From Isoetes taiwanensis (lineage: Eukaryota; Streptophyta; Lycopodiopsida; Isoetales; Isoetaceae), in the NCBI GenBank assembly GCA_021234155.1, contig JAJEKV010000059.1:1938182-2002181 (forward strand): a stretch of DNA of 64,000 nt, in the 5' to 3' direction. The position numbers and the translations under genes were made by a program. Below, in pieces: positions 1 to 11,709 of the stretch; within the stretch, counting starts at the first letter, position 1, and each line of letters opens with the position of its first letter. The notes under the pieces were generated by a model. The model did not search any database. It was not told the DNA's origin and worked only from the letters and a program-made list of their open reading frames with translations.

Positions 1-1483
1 ATGACACTTTTGTAACAGAATCAGATGACTTCCAAGCACTATGACTTGCCTGAGGCTGAGGAACTACACCAGGATTGGAAGCTACACTTGCTTGATGCAA
101 GTTCCCATTAACTTCCACACCCTTACTCGCATCGCCTTGCAAGGGGGGGAAATCCTTTTCTTCAAGCAGGGTGATGAATTGTTAGGGATGATGGTTTCAT
201 CCCAGTATTTGATGCTTTGGCAGTATCTGTTATTGCAATTTTGAGTTGCTTCTGATTGAGAAGGATGCTTCCTTCAGTTTGAAGGTGCTTGCCAGTGCTG
301 CCAATTTGGCAGGGGTTCAAATCCACAAGCAGCATTTTTTAGTTGTTGAGAGTAGCTAATTGGAGCTATAGAACAAGATATTGTCCCTGCGTCAGAATAT
401 TGACGGCATGCATACAGAGAACGACCCATCAAATTAATTTGAGAGAAGGATCGGCACGGCTACCGGACCAACATGCTCTATTTCATCTATTCTTGAATTG
501 TTGCTTTTGTTATATTTTTTGCAGGCGGTGAATGTTAATATACTTGCGTGCTCTTGGAATCTAATCATGCAAGGCAAGTTCATGGGCATTTCTGCAAATT
601 GGCATTGCACACACATGAGGCTCGGTGTTTTCCTTTGTTATTTTAATTTTTTGATGTTCACATCGACATAAATCATGCAGCAAAGTTTTTTCAAAGGTTT
701 TTCCTTCTTGTGTGTTGAGTATGCAGGCGTTTGTTGCATGCAATGCAATTTGTTGTGTTCATGTTCACCATGTGGCAGTTGTATTGTTTTGGATGATATT
801 GTTGACTTAACATGACTTTATCACTATGGTTGCATAACCTTAGTGTGATGTGGAAATTGGAGTTTGACCTCATCTTGACTTCCAAGGGACGGCCATATAT
901 TGTGCATTGGGAATATGACATGGAATGTTTTCATAATCAATGGCTGAGATTGAGCGATTATACTATTGCTATTTATTGCATATGGCCTCCTATTTCACCT
1001 AGAATACACGATCTTGCAAATACTTATCTTTCTGCACATGCATATGCTCATCTTAGAACAAATATTTCTCAAGCTCGAGATCGCTCAGAGTCGCATTCAA
1101 TGTAAGATGGTTGGGGGGTATGATCCAACAAGGCAATGCTAGTGTGTGCCATATACGAACCCAATTGGATTGGAGAATGTACTTCAAATGCCACATATTT
1201 GGTATTGTGAGAGGTTATGGAGCTCAGAGGAAGTGATATATTGAGCTGATAAAAATAATTGCCTTTGTGAATATCCTAGTGGCAACTCCAAGTCAGTCTT
1301 TCTGTCACATCAACCTCCACCATAAGAGGTAGACCTTCTCCTTTACAGACACAACCCAATAATAGAGTAAAAATTTTGCTGGAAGCTCAAGCCAAGACAT
1401 CGACCACCTATATACCATGCTTGAATAGATAGGTGGAGCTATTCTAGAACCCTCAGTTCGGCTCATGAACCCCAATCATTGAA
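1..1483. other. Intergenic, no gene recognised
   Basis: I see only short, AT-rich open frames here with no domain motif, no convincing splice-bounded exon and no repeat shared with the rest of the window. It is most simply read as unannotated intergenic or decayed repeat DNA. Confidence 0.5.
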
Positions 1484-1987
1484 CCCTAACTGTAAGTTAG
1501 ATGCATATGATTAGGATTAGATGTGTTCTCATTAATTATCATGTCATGTAAATATATGATGATGTTTGATCTCATGTGTGCACCTCTTGTATTGGAAAGC
1601 GGGGTAGAGACCTAGTAGTTATTTAGATGATGCTCCTAGTTTAGACCCCTTAGTTCCTATTATATGCGACATGTGCATAGAGCCCACCAGGCTATAGAGG
1701 CTATAAAGTGATTGAGCACCACATAATGGGGTCAGTGGCAAAATAGAGGGAGTTCCCTGCTGAGCACAGCTATCGGGGACCCATAGCAGGCTAGGCTTAT
1801 AGTCGGCCACTTCGAGAGGGCCAAGTATGAGTCTGACACTTCCTGGGTGAATGGCATCTCCCTAACTCTTAAGAGTTGCAAGTATCAACCCGGCTCTTGC
1901 TTTGGGGTGGTTAGTCGGGGAGGGACATCTATCACCATGATCCTCTAGCTACCTATCCACTACACTCCTGGAAGGAAAGATGCAACA
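1484..1987 (+). mobile_element. Decayed LTR fragment of the Ty3/gypsy family at 60930-62432
   Basis: The stretch aligns by eye, in the same orientation, with about 61411-61912 inside the intact 3' LTR. Shared landmarks in order are a 'catgaaccc...aactgt' start, 'cttgtattgg...ggggtagagacc', 'atgctcctag', 'ataatggggtca', 'tatagtcgg.cacttcg', 'aagagttgcaag' and a final 'gatgcaac'. Differences are frequent, so it is an old copy. Neither LTR terminus (TGTGACG or CGTCACA) is present, so it is an internal LTR piece, not a complete solo LTR. Confidence 0.8.
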
Positions 1988-2721
1988 GTTCTTATACCTT
2001 CGAGAACCCATCACCCAAATATGAATAGTACAAAAATGCTTAATACCATTGGCAAGAATGACATTTTCAATATAGCCAAAAATCTTAATACCAGCCAAAA
2101 AATGGAAGAAGATACATTGACAATAAAGAGAATAAAAGAATGACACCAATGAGAAGGATCACCAAAAGCAATGCAAGAAATTGCTTCAACATTAGAAGAT
2201 ATATGGGGTCTACTAAGGTCTCTTTAAGTTTATTTCGGGATAGGCTACCATGTACTATTCCAAACCTAATTTCCCTCCCTCCATGCCTAAGTTTCACTAT
2301 CTAAAACGGTTTAGGCAATCATTTCTTTAACGACCATAAATTTGATGATTGCATCTTGAATCTTCCCTTCCCCACCAGACTAAACTCCCCTTCAGGCCAA
2401 CTGAAGTTGGAAGGATATGGCGCCATTGAGTTTGCGTTAGCGCCTACTATATCTTGAATTTGAATTATGGCATATTTGTGCCAAGAAAAAGAGCAATTTT
2501 TTTTAATTTTGCTCTATTTGTTGACACAAATCCTCCTAATTCTAAATGACCTCCAAAATTAGTGTTTACTAATGTAAATGGCAAGGGTATTTTGTTTCTA
2601 AATTGTCATTGTATTCCATTCGGAGTTGCACTTGTTCTGATACTTTTTCTCCAGAATCCCTAATTCCGAGGGTCAATCTAGAGTGCAAGAGCCTTATGGA
2701 AATGAGTTCCCTTGGAAGGAA
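1988..2721. other. Intergenic, nothing recognised
   Basis: There is no coding signal or repeat I can assign. The sequence passes directly into the satellite array near 2722. Confidence 0.4.
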
Positions 2722-5047
2722 TTAATATGTAGCAAACTCACAGAGGGTTCCAGGGGGATTTGATATGGATGTAAAATGACAAACCTTGAAACCATAGACC
2801 ATATATCCCTAAAACAATTGAATGGGTTGTTTAAAAAAAAAACATAGATTCAAGATAAAATAATCACATTAGCTCATTGGGTATAGTGGTTAATGTAGTC
2901 CTATAAGGACGTTGAGTTTTTTTTTTTGTAGAGGCTCAAGCCCCCGTATTTCATATTCTAAAACCTTAGACAAAGACATATAGAGTTTTGATATTGCATC
3001 AAAACCTTAGGCAAACTCGTATTTGACATTTTAAAACCTTAGACAAAGACGTATAGAGTTTCGATATTGCATCAAAACCTTAGGCAAACTCGTATTTGAC
3101 ATTTTAAAATCATAGGAAACCCAATCATAACTGAGCATAAGCGAAACAAGAGGTGCCCAGAGCCTCCAACATACAGTTTAGGTCATAGGATCGACAGATC
3201 CAAGCGACTCTGATGAGTTCGAGAGTGCGCTTGGATTTACAAATATGTAGCAAAATAACAGAGGGTTCCAGGGGGATTTGATATGGATGTAAAAAGACAA
3301 ACCTTGAAATCATAGACCATATATCCCTAAAACAATTGAATGAGTCGTTAAAAAAAACATAGATTCAAGATAGAAAATAATCACATTAGCTTATTGAGTA
3401 TATTGGTTAATGTAGTCTTATAAGGACATTGAGTTTTTTTAGTGGAGGCTCGAGCCCCCATATTTTATATTCTAAAACCTTAGACAAAGACGTATAAAGT
3501 TTTGATATTGCATCAAAACCTTAGGCAAACTCGTATTTGACATTTCAAAATCATAAGAAACCCAATGATAACTGAGCATAAGTGAAACGAGAGGTGCCTA
3601 GATCCTCCAACTTACAGTTTGGGTCGTAGGATCGACAGATCCGACGACTACAGTAGTTCAGGGTGCACCCTATTTAGAATATGTAGCAAAATAATAGAGG
3701 GTTCCAAGGGGATTTGATATGGATGTAAAAAGACAAACCTTGAAACTATAGACCATATATCCCTAAAACAATTGAATGAGTCGTTAAAAAAAACATAGAT
3801 TCAGGATAGAAGGAAGGAAGGAAGGAAGTATATTTTAATCACATTAGTTACTGGGTATATTGGTTAATATAGTCTTATACGGACATTGATTTTTTTTAGT
3901 AGAGGCTCGACCCCCCATATTTCATATTCTAAAACCTTAGACAAAGACGTATAAAGTTTTGATATTGCATCAAAACCTTAGGCAAACTCGTATTTGACAT
4001 TTCAAAATCATAAGAAACCCAATTATAACTGAGCATAAGTGAAACGAGAGGTGCCTAGAGCCTCCAACATATAGTTTGGGTCGTAGGATCGACAGATCCG
4101 ACGACTACAGTAGTTCAGGGTGCACCCCATTTACAAATATGTAGCAAAATAACAGAGGGTTCCAGGGGGATTTTATATGGATGTAAAAAGACAAACCTTG
4201 AAACCATAGACCATATATCCCTAAAACAATTGAATGAGTCGTTAAAAAAAACATAGATTCAAGATAGAAAATAATCACATTAGCTTATTGGGTATATTGG
4301 TTAATGTAGTCTTATAAGGACATTGAGTTTTTTTAGTAGAGGCTCGAGCCCCATATTTTATATTCTAAAACCTTAGACAAAGACGTATAAAGCTTTGATA
4401 TTGCATCAAAACCTTAGGCACTCGTATTTGACATTTCAAAATCATAAGAAACCCAATTATAACTGAGCATAAGTGAAACGAGAGGTGCCTAGATCCTCCA
4501 ACATACAGTTTGGGTCGTAGGATCGACAGATCCGACGACTACAGTAGTTCAGGGTGCATCCTATTTAGAATATGTAGCAAAATAACAGAGGGTTCCAGGG
4601 GGATTTGATATGGATGTAAAAAGACAAACCTTGAAACTATAGACCATATATCCCTAAAACAATTGAATGAGATGTTAAAAAAAAGACATAGATTCAGGAT
4701 AGAAAATAATCACATTAGTTTACTGAGTATATTGGTTAATGTAGTCTTATAAGGACATTGATTTTTTTTAGTAGAGGCTCGAGCCCCCATATTTCATATT
4801 CTAAAACCTTAGACAAAGACGTATAAAGTTTTGATATTGCATCAAAACCTTAGGCAAACTCGTATTTGACATTTCAAAATCATAAGAAACCCAATTATAA
4901 CTGAGCATAAGTGAAACGAGAGGTGCCTAGAGCCTCCAACATATAGTTTGGGTCGTAGGATCGACAGATCCGACGACTACAGTAGTTCAGGGTGCACCCC
5001 ATTTACAAATATGTAGCAAAATAACAGAGGGTTCCAGGGGGATTTTA
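2722..5047. repeat. Satellite array block 1 (about 435-bp monomer)
   Basis: Five tandem copies are marked by the motif 'gagggttcc' at about 2743, 3261, 3697, 4154, 4589 and 5027, giving spacings of 518, 436, 457, 435 and 438 bp. The first copy is longer because it duplicates an internal segment of roughly 78 bp (the 'ccttagacaaagacgtat' part). One copy has a (ggaa)n expansion near 3811-3826. Each monomer carries a tRNA-like A-box/B-box stretch and a strong hairpin ('TCGTAGGATC gaca GATCCGACGA', one mismatch). The block ends at 5047, where a Helitron has inserted; blocks at 10237 and 22808 continue the same array. Short ORFs inside it are not genes. Confidence 0.95.
2869..2950 (+). promoter_or_regulatory. 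tRNA-like A-box and B-box inside the satellite monomer
   Basis: 'TTAGCTCATTGGGTATAGTGG' (2869-2889) resembles a Pol III A box, and about 45 bases further on 'GAGGCTCAAGCCCCC' (2931-2945) resembles a B box with a T-arm-like stem. The spacing is typical of a tRNA or tRNA-derived SINE head. The stretch recurs in every monomer (for example 'cattagcttattgggta' with 'gaggctcgagccccc'). A proper acceptor stem and anticodon arm are missing, so this is not a functional tRNA gene. A SINE origin of the monomer is inference. Confidence 0.5.
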
Positions 5048-5100
5048 TCTTCTTTTTTATTTTGGGAAGGCTTTGGTTTTTGTGCCAGTTTGCCGCATGT

Positions 5101-5118
5101 AACGCCGCATGCGGCGTT
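5101..5118. repeat. Perfect 18-bp palindrome near the Helitron 5' end
   Basis: AACGCCGCA|TGCGGCGTT is a perfect palindrome 53 bases inside the 5' end. It lies in a locally GC-rich stretch (about 5090-5160) within an otherwise AT-rich element. It could be a structure at the 5' subterminus or part of a captured promoter-like CpG-rich piece; the sequence does not decide. Confidence 0.7.
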
Positions 5119-6504
5119 CCCTTGCCGCTTGCAGGTCCGCTTGCGGGATGCATAGTTGCCGGCATTGAATGCCAAATTTGAACCAGACAAGCTCCCTGCT
5201 TTACGATTCCCTGCTCTACGATTCTTCCCCTCTACCATTTTGGCGCCCCACGATTGCAGTATTGGCCCTTGAGCTAAGCCATGTGATTCCTCAGCTGAGT
5301 CGTGTAGCAGATCATCATAAGGTGAGTAGAAACGAAATGGTAAAACTGAGTAAGAATCTAAATGATGTGCGGCTAAAACTAATTCTAATGGTTATTTTCC
5401 AGGTAGGAGCTTAAACAAGTTTCATGGAAAGTAGAAGATTTAGATGTCATGAAATCTGCAAGTAACTGAGAAATACCATTTGTAATGCATGTTTCTGAAG
5501 TATGTAGCCATGTTTTTCTCATTCATTTGCAGGGACAAATTCGAAATTAGGAGAGCAGATTGGTGTGAAGAAAGCAGATTCGTTTTGGCTGCTTATCCTT
5601 TTTTTTTGTAGAAGTAGCAGCACTTGGAAGTAGTGCCAAGACATCTGGATCTGTTCTAAGAGGTACTTGAAGACATTGGAACTGTGATGGGCACCAAAAA
5701 TTGTGTGAAAGAAGAATAAACCTTTGAGTTAGCTTACCAAGTTCAACCAAGTTAGGGTTATACTGCTGCAAAAGGTTTTCTATTTTTTGTGTCACAGATG
5801 TTTCAAAGGAAGAAAATCGACGATCAGCCTTTCTCTAATCGATCAGCTTGCCTTTTCAACCTTTTGCTCATGTTTTACGGTTCATAGCATTGTAATCCTA
5901 CCTTTGAAGACAAGCTATAGCTTTTCATGGCATATTCTCGCCAAGAATCTAAAGCTATGAATGCATACTATTAGGATGTATCATCACAAAGTTGTCCCAA
6001 TCTTCGGGACCACGATTTATGTATGTCAGCATGGAGCTTCTAATCGCACTCAACTTAATTATTTTGAAATGTCCATTGTGTAATCTTAACTAATTTGGTT
6101 TTATTTACATGACATAAATGAGTCAGTATTTGGTTTTACGAGGTTCTGTAGCGACTCTTGCTATATTTTCTTGGTAATTATCGTTTTCTGCCATTTTGCC
6201 TTAATAAGTAATACTGGTCTGAAAGCAAAACATTCTAATAGTCTTTGTCTATATATTATGATTATGCACTGATGTTCTTCATTTATTTGCAGCATCTTGA
6301 TTTCAACTTTTTCATTTACAGGCATTTAGTTGTTGGGTATTCACAGGCATTTACTTTTGGGTGTTCACAGGCAGCATCATATGGCAGCATCATATGTGTG
6401 AGTGTTTTTCTTGCCATTTGTATTCCTGTCTTTGTTTTAATGCCATTGTACTGATTTAGGTGAGTCTATTATCCGTTCTTCTTTTGCTTAGGTTATGATC
6501 TAGA

Positions 6505-7861
6505 CTGAGGCTGGTGGCAGGCTTCACAGATCTTTCTGCCAAACATCTAAACCCGCTACTACAAGAAGCACACTCAATGTAAGCAGCTTTTCTATCTTTG
6601 ATAGGTTAAGTTCTAGACTAAAATAGTTTGTTTATTTTCCTTGAGTTTAATGATAATTTTCTGCTGGTTAATTTTTCCCTTGCTAATCCATTGTTTATGG
6701 GATGCGTCCTCCAACAAAGCCTGCTTCTTTTTTGAAAGAACATCTATTTCAAACTGTAGCTGACTTCTTGGAGAATCTATTTGTTGATTTGTTCCTTTTA
6801 TCTCCCTCTAAAGCTATCCTGTAGAGAGAGATCCTCATCGTGGGAACTTTCAAGGTCATGATGTGAGGACAATATGCAATTTATTGGGTCTGGTCTACAT
6901 TTCTATTTTTCATACAAGTAGTTAGCTCTATAGTATCAGCTTCTTCTATATTCTATAAAACTACCTATGTAGTATATTCTCTGTTAATGTATCAAAGGCT
7001 GTTGGTTAACTCAAGTTTGCTGCTGGTTATGTCAAGTATACAGTGCTTATCCCGTTCCCATTTCTAAAATACAAGGTTGATTTTCATTTGATTCAAAAAT
7101 CATGTAAGTGCAACATGTACAATTGATTCGTGCTATGCCTTTCTACAAAATTTTGAAGCATTTGTTTCTTATATGTAGTGAGGTCCATTAATATTTGTCG
7201 AGTTATATTGCGGACGAAATGTGTAGCAATATATTTTGATCTTGCACAAGCAATTATTTTAGGGTCTGCAAATTTTATGCGCAAACATGAAAGGCCCTTC
7301 TTAACCTAAAAGCTATCTGCAGCTTCACAACTATCGGGCTGGCTATTTCAGGCAAATCCGGTAAGTAAATCTTCAAAGTTTAGATTAACTTTGCATGGAT
7401 GCCATACACGATTCACTGTTCGGCCGCTGGGTGGAGCCAGCGTGATACAAGTGTTAGAATAATGGTTTGAGATAATCATGTCACAATGAAAATTAAGGTG
7501 CATGATTTACACGTAATAGGGCCGGTGGGAACATCAGAAAACCTTAAATCATAGTAAAAAAGGGAGATCGGACGAAACAAGGCGGCAGACAGTCGGATTT
7601 GAGAAACGTCCTGTTAACTCAAGGTTTTTTTATTTAATGTGAGAAGAGCCGGATTGATGTGAGAAGAACCAGAACAGTTTGTTGTTGCAGACCGGATTGA
7701 TCTGGACGGCCAATTCATTGTGTTGCTTCTGTTTTATGCTGTTGCAGGCTATGGATTCTGATTGCTCTGGCTTCTTCATAAAGGTAGCATCTTCATAAGT
7801 CTTTTTTATTTGACTCTATTTATGTGTTGCTTTATATTGTTAATTCAGTAGTTGTGAACAG
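6505..7861 (+). other. Helitron interior with possible small captured exons, unassigned
   Basis: There are exon-like islands next to GT/AG-type signals, for example about 6505-6587 ending at 'aatgtaag' and the region near 7748-7785. The first reads as a short Arg/Ser/Pro-rich peptide in one frame, which could be the N-terminal exon of the CHCH gene found downstream. That link is speculative. No other domain is visible between 5160 and 7861. Confidence 0.25.
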
Positions 7862-8160
7862 GAGTTGCATTTGGAACTGGCACTGCTATTGCCCAACATG
7901 CAATTGACGGCATCATAGGAGCTAGAGCGGTGCAAGACACGAGTCCATACACCCACAATTGTTGGGGCTGTTGATGCATGTGGCAATCATATGAAGGCAT
8001 TCGAAGATGTAAGTCATTGGAACAAATCTTGCTTTGAAGTTCTGTACTGGTTGTTTATTCTTAGACTATCAAAATGAAATGCAATTTTCAATGCATTAAT
8101 GCGAGTGGGAATGGCATCAGCAAGTGCCAATTCTACATGGATACGTTGCTGGATGTAGGA
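7862..8160 (+). pseudogene. Captured fragment of a CHCH-domain protein gene (CHCHD2/Mix17-like)
   Basis: Two exon remnants are separated by a short intron. Exon one (7862-8008) follows an intron-like 'tgtgaacag' and reads GVAFGTGTAIAQHAIDGIIG, the conserved hydrophobic block of plant CHCHD2/CHCHD10-like mitochondrial proteins, then after a frameshift DACGNHMKAFED before 'gtaagt'. Exon two starts near 8092 and reads CINASGNGISKCQFYMD. Together these give the first CX9C motif and the first Cys of the second. Lesions seen are a one-base frameshift near 7955, an acceptor site reading 'aa' where AG is expected at 8090-8091, and loss of the last CX9C cysteine through a missing base near 8152. Family members act in the mitochondrial intermembrane space; this copy cannot encode a normal one. 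Capture by the Helitron is inferred from its position inside the element. Confidence 0.85.
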
Positions 8161-8514
8161 GGAGTGTTCAACAACTTTTGCTATGAGTTGCATTCTCATT
8201 TGCTATTCCAGTTCCATTCTTATAGTGCAGGTGAAAATTTCTTTCTTGCTCCTGGTTTGTGGCCCACATACACATATTTGATCCTAACCGTTTATGGAAG
8301 TACACAATGTTTCAGTGCATTCAGTTATGCTGATCTAGCTGGGACTATTCTAGGAAAATGAGCTATCTAATGTGTAGTTAATTGAATTAGATTGGGATGC
8401 ATGGCATGATGGGCTAATAACAAAACTGTGGGATGAATGGCATGATGGGCTAATAACAGTTTTGTTGGCATGGATGCAGCACTGTATTAAAGGATCGAAT
8501 AAGAGCTAAAGACA

Positions 8515-8880
8515 AATGTAACCTCTAGCCCAGAATGGGCTCATGCAACAAGCAGCAAAGTAGAGGCCTCATTATTCCTGATTTTGTAAAAGAGAAATGT
8601 AACCTCTAACCCACACTGATGCAATTTTTCATGAAGGATCATGCGCATCAAAAAGCTGCACAAAAAAATGCTACATCAGAGCTCAACAAACTGGATTTCT
8701 GCATTGGGCTTCATGCAACAAGCAACAAAGCCCAAGCTTCATTATTTATGATTTTGTAGATGAGAAATGTAACCTCTAGCCCAGACTCATGCAATTTCAT
8801 ATGAAAAATCATGTGCATCAGGAAATTGAACAACTAAATGCTATATCAGTACTTAACAAATTGGATTCTAGCATGGTGCT
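8515..8880. repeat. Diverged tandem duplication inside the Helitron
   Basis: A unit of roughly 175-180 bp is repeated about twice. Landmarks 'gaaatgtaacctcta', 'catgcaacaagca.caaag', 'cattatt.ctgattttgta' and 'catgtgcatca'/'catgcgcatca' recur in the same order near 8515-8640, 8593-8760 and 8764-8880. It contains no ORF. Confidence 0.7.
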
Positions 8881-10207
8881 TTCTGTGGTATAGAAAATGT
8901 AAATTTTTGGATGGCCTTGGGCACGATATTTTCAAGTTCTATGTTGATTATTTGGAAATAGCAATTGCGAGCTTATGTAATCATGGGTTTTTGTAATTAC
9001 TCACTGAGGGTTTAGGGTTTAGGAAAGTTCTTTTTTGTTTGTTTGGAAGTAGCGCTTTTAATCATGGGTTTCTATAATTATTCATGCGGGTTGAGGACGT
9101 TTGTTTTTAAGTTTTACAATGGTGTTTACAATGGAATGAATTGTATATAGATCTATGAAGCAAACTTTAATGCAAACATTCCCTCAACATGATACAACTT
9201 GCTTTTCCCATCCTTGAAAAGTCCTTGGGCCCATTATCCCCACCCTTTTGTGGACAATCATTTATGTGGACTTAGAGTACTTTGGTTTTTCTATGTTGTA
9301 TCAACTTAATTTTGCTATTAAAGAAAACTATTCCGCTTAAAATTCACATTAAATAATTATGCATATGCATATACATGTCACTTACACGTAGGGCATAGGG
9401 TCTACCGTTTTAGGGTCTACAATTTAGAGTTGGTTCAAGGATTTACCACACGATTAAACTTGAAGAACTAAAGGATGTAACATGAATGGAGCATGCAATG
9501 CTATTGAACATGTCATCACACACAAATTTAGGATTAGGGTTTGGGATGTGTTTTTAGATAGCATAACATCATCACTATGTATTACAACATCTTTTAGAGA
9601 TGAAGACAATTTCAATGGTAGATTTGCCAAATTCTATTTTTCTCGGAGGAATTTGATTCTAAGATTGCATTTTATGTTAGGAAGACCCTTATTGGGGGTA
9701 AGTAGTTGGCGAGCCCCCTAGAAAGAGGCAGTTCCACATCCTCCGTAAGAGTCCGATGGTTGGTAGGAGCCACATGACGCAACCACATGCATATGAGTCA
9801 AACGTGTTACGTCTTTGGTCATTTGGCTTATGTCATAAGAGCTTCTTTAATTTAAGCTGGGCTTGATAAGTGAAACGTTCCTTCACCCCAACACTATGAA
9901 GCCAAAACATATGAATAAGTAGAATGATAGCACCCTTATATTGTGATATATGCTAATAGGATCTATTACACCTTATAAATGCAATTTTATTGACAAGGCA
10001 TTAGATTTGCAATCTTTCACAAAATCCTAAAGCAATACTCTATAGACCTTCATGTTGTCTATTGTTCCTACTATTCTCTGCTTCCTTCCTTCCTTCTCTG
10101 CTACTGCCGCACACTCCTTTACATCCATAGACATGAATATATTTAGTGCTTTTAGTTCCACCTACAAACCCTGTTACGTCTACTCATTTCACACGTCCAT
10201 GACGAAT
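8881..10207. other. Helitron interior, no gene recognised
   Basis: AT-rich sequence with no domain-bearing frame; it extends to the 3' hairpin of the Helitron. Confidence 0.4.
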
Positions 10208-10236
10208 GCCCGGCATTGCCGGGCACACGTTTCTAG

Positions 10237-11182
10237 TATGGATGTAAAAAGACAAACCTTGAAACCATAGACCATATATCCCTAAAACAATTGAATGAGT
10301 CGTTAAAAAAAACATAGATTCAAGATAGAAAATAATCACATTAGCTTATTGGGTATATTGGTTAATGTAGTCTTATAAGGACATTGAGTTTTTTTAGTAG
10401 AGGCTCGAGCCCCATATTTTATATTCTAAAACCTTAGACAAAGACGTATAAAGTTTTGATATTGCATCAAAACCTTAGGCACTCGTATTTGACATTTCAA
10501 AATCATAAGAAACCCAATTATAACTGAGCATAAGTGAAACGAGAGGTGCCTAGATCCTCCAACATACAGTTTGGGTCGTAGGATCGACAGATCCGACGAC
10601 TACGGTAGTTCAGGGTGCGCCCCGTTTACAAATATGTAGCAAAATAACAGAGGGTTCCAGGGGGATTTGATATGGATGTAAAAAGACAAACCTTGAAACT
10701 ATAGACCATATATCCCTAAAACAATTGAATGAGATGTTAAAAAAAAGACATAGATTCAGGATAGAAAATAATCACATTAGTTTACTGAGTATATTGGTTA
10801 ATGTAGTCTTATAAGGACATTGATTTTTTTTAGTAGAGGCTCGAGCCCCCATATTTCATATTCTAAAACCTTAGACAAAGACGTATAAAGTTTTGATATT
10901 GCATCAAAACCTTAGGCAAACTCGTATTTGACATTTCAAAATCATAAGAAACCCAATTATAACTGAGCATAAGTGAAACGAGAGGTGCCTAGATCCCCCA
11001 ACATACAGTTTGGGTCGTAGGATCGACAGATCTGACGACTACAATAGTTCAGGGTGCACCCCATTTAGAATATGTAGCAAAATAACAAAGGGTTCAGGGG
11101 GATTTGATATGGATGTAAAAAGACAAACCTTGAAACTATAGGCCATATATATATCTCTAAAACAATTGAATGAGTCGTTAAA
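10237..11182. repeat. Satellite array block 2
   Basis: This continues the array broken at 5047. It starts mid-monomer at 'tatggatgtaaaaag' immediately after the Helitron CTAG and has 'gagggttcc'-type marks near 10649 and 11089 (about 440-bp period). It ends mid-monomer at 'gagtcgttaa', where element A begins. The missing part of that monomer resumes at 22808. Confidence 0.95.
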
Positions 11183-11320
11183 CAAGGTGCTTGCGCACGA
11201 AGGGTTGCCCTCTGCGCAGCATCATCAATTGATTGCCAATCATCTCTATGAATAGACTTCCATCTCATAACTTTGGCTTGGAACTTGCAAGCAAAATGTC
11301 TAAAAACTATTTCCATTTGA

Positions 11321-11709
11321 GATATCTAAAAAATAAACATCTTGTTAATTGACCGACAGCGTTAGTAATCAATGAAGTCCTTACGCTCTTTAAGTATCTA
11401 GATTTGTACAGAAGCATGTGCTCTTGCAAATAAAGCTGCCTAAAGACAAACAAATATCTAGAAACATTGTTCATGAGATTCTCAAAACAGTGTTAATGTT
11501 GTAAATCTGGAACCAGCAAGACGCTATTGACAATTAGGGTTCTCAATCTAACAATAAAACACATGATTAATTCTAGATGTACAAATGCAGCAACATTATC
11601 TTTGGTTAAGTACATAAATGTGGAAAACCTGATAGTAATGTCTATGCAATATTGAGAAACTGAAGCACGCAGTGACAAAAAAAATATAAAAACCTGGAAA
11701 GAGTTCTAT
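11321..11709. other. Element A, 3' region downstream of the histone-fold ORF
   Basis: No separate gene is recognised. On the minus strand this lies directly downstream of the NF-YC-like ORF and could be its captured 3' untranslated region. Confidence 0.3.

Larger units (their letters stand above)
5048..10236 (+). mobile_element. Non-autonomous canonical Helitron inserted in the satellite
   Basis: The left end is A|TC ('gatttta|TCTTCTTTTTT'). The right end is a perfect 7-bp stem hairpin (GCCCGGC att GCCGGGC, 10208-10224), 8 nt, then CTAG (10233-10236) followed by host T. Removing 5048-10236 rejoins 'gggggatttta' to 'tatggatgtaaa', which is exactly the uninterrupted satellite sequence seen near 4165-4185. 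There is therefore no target-site duplication and insertion was between A and T, as for canonical Helitrons. No Rep/helicase ORF is visible. It carries exon fragments of a CHCH-domain gene in the same orientation and a small tandem repeat. Confidence 0.93.

Noticed and set aside
2869-2950. Functional tRNA gene
   Set aside because: A-box and B-box-like motifs exist but there is no paired acceptor stem or proper anticodon arm, and the copies diverge freely.
3125-5238. Several 60-85 codon frames in the satellite
   Set aside because: They recur with the monomer, change with each indel and contain no domain; they are satellite artefacts.
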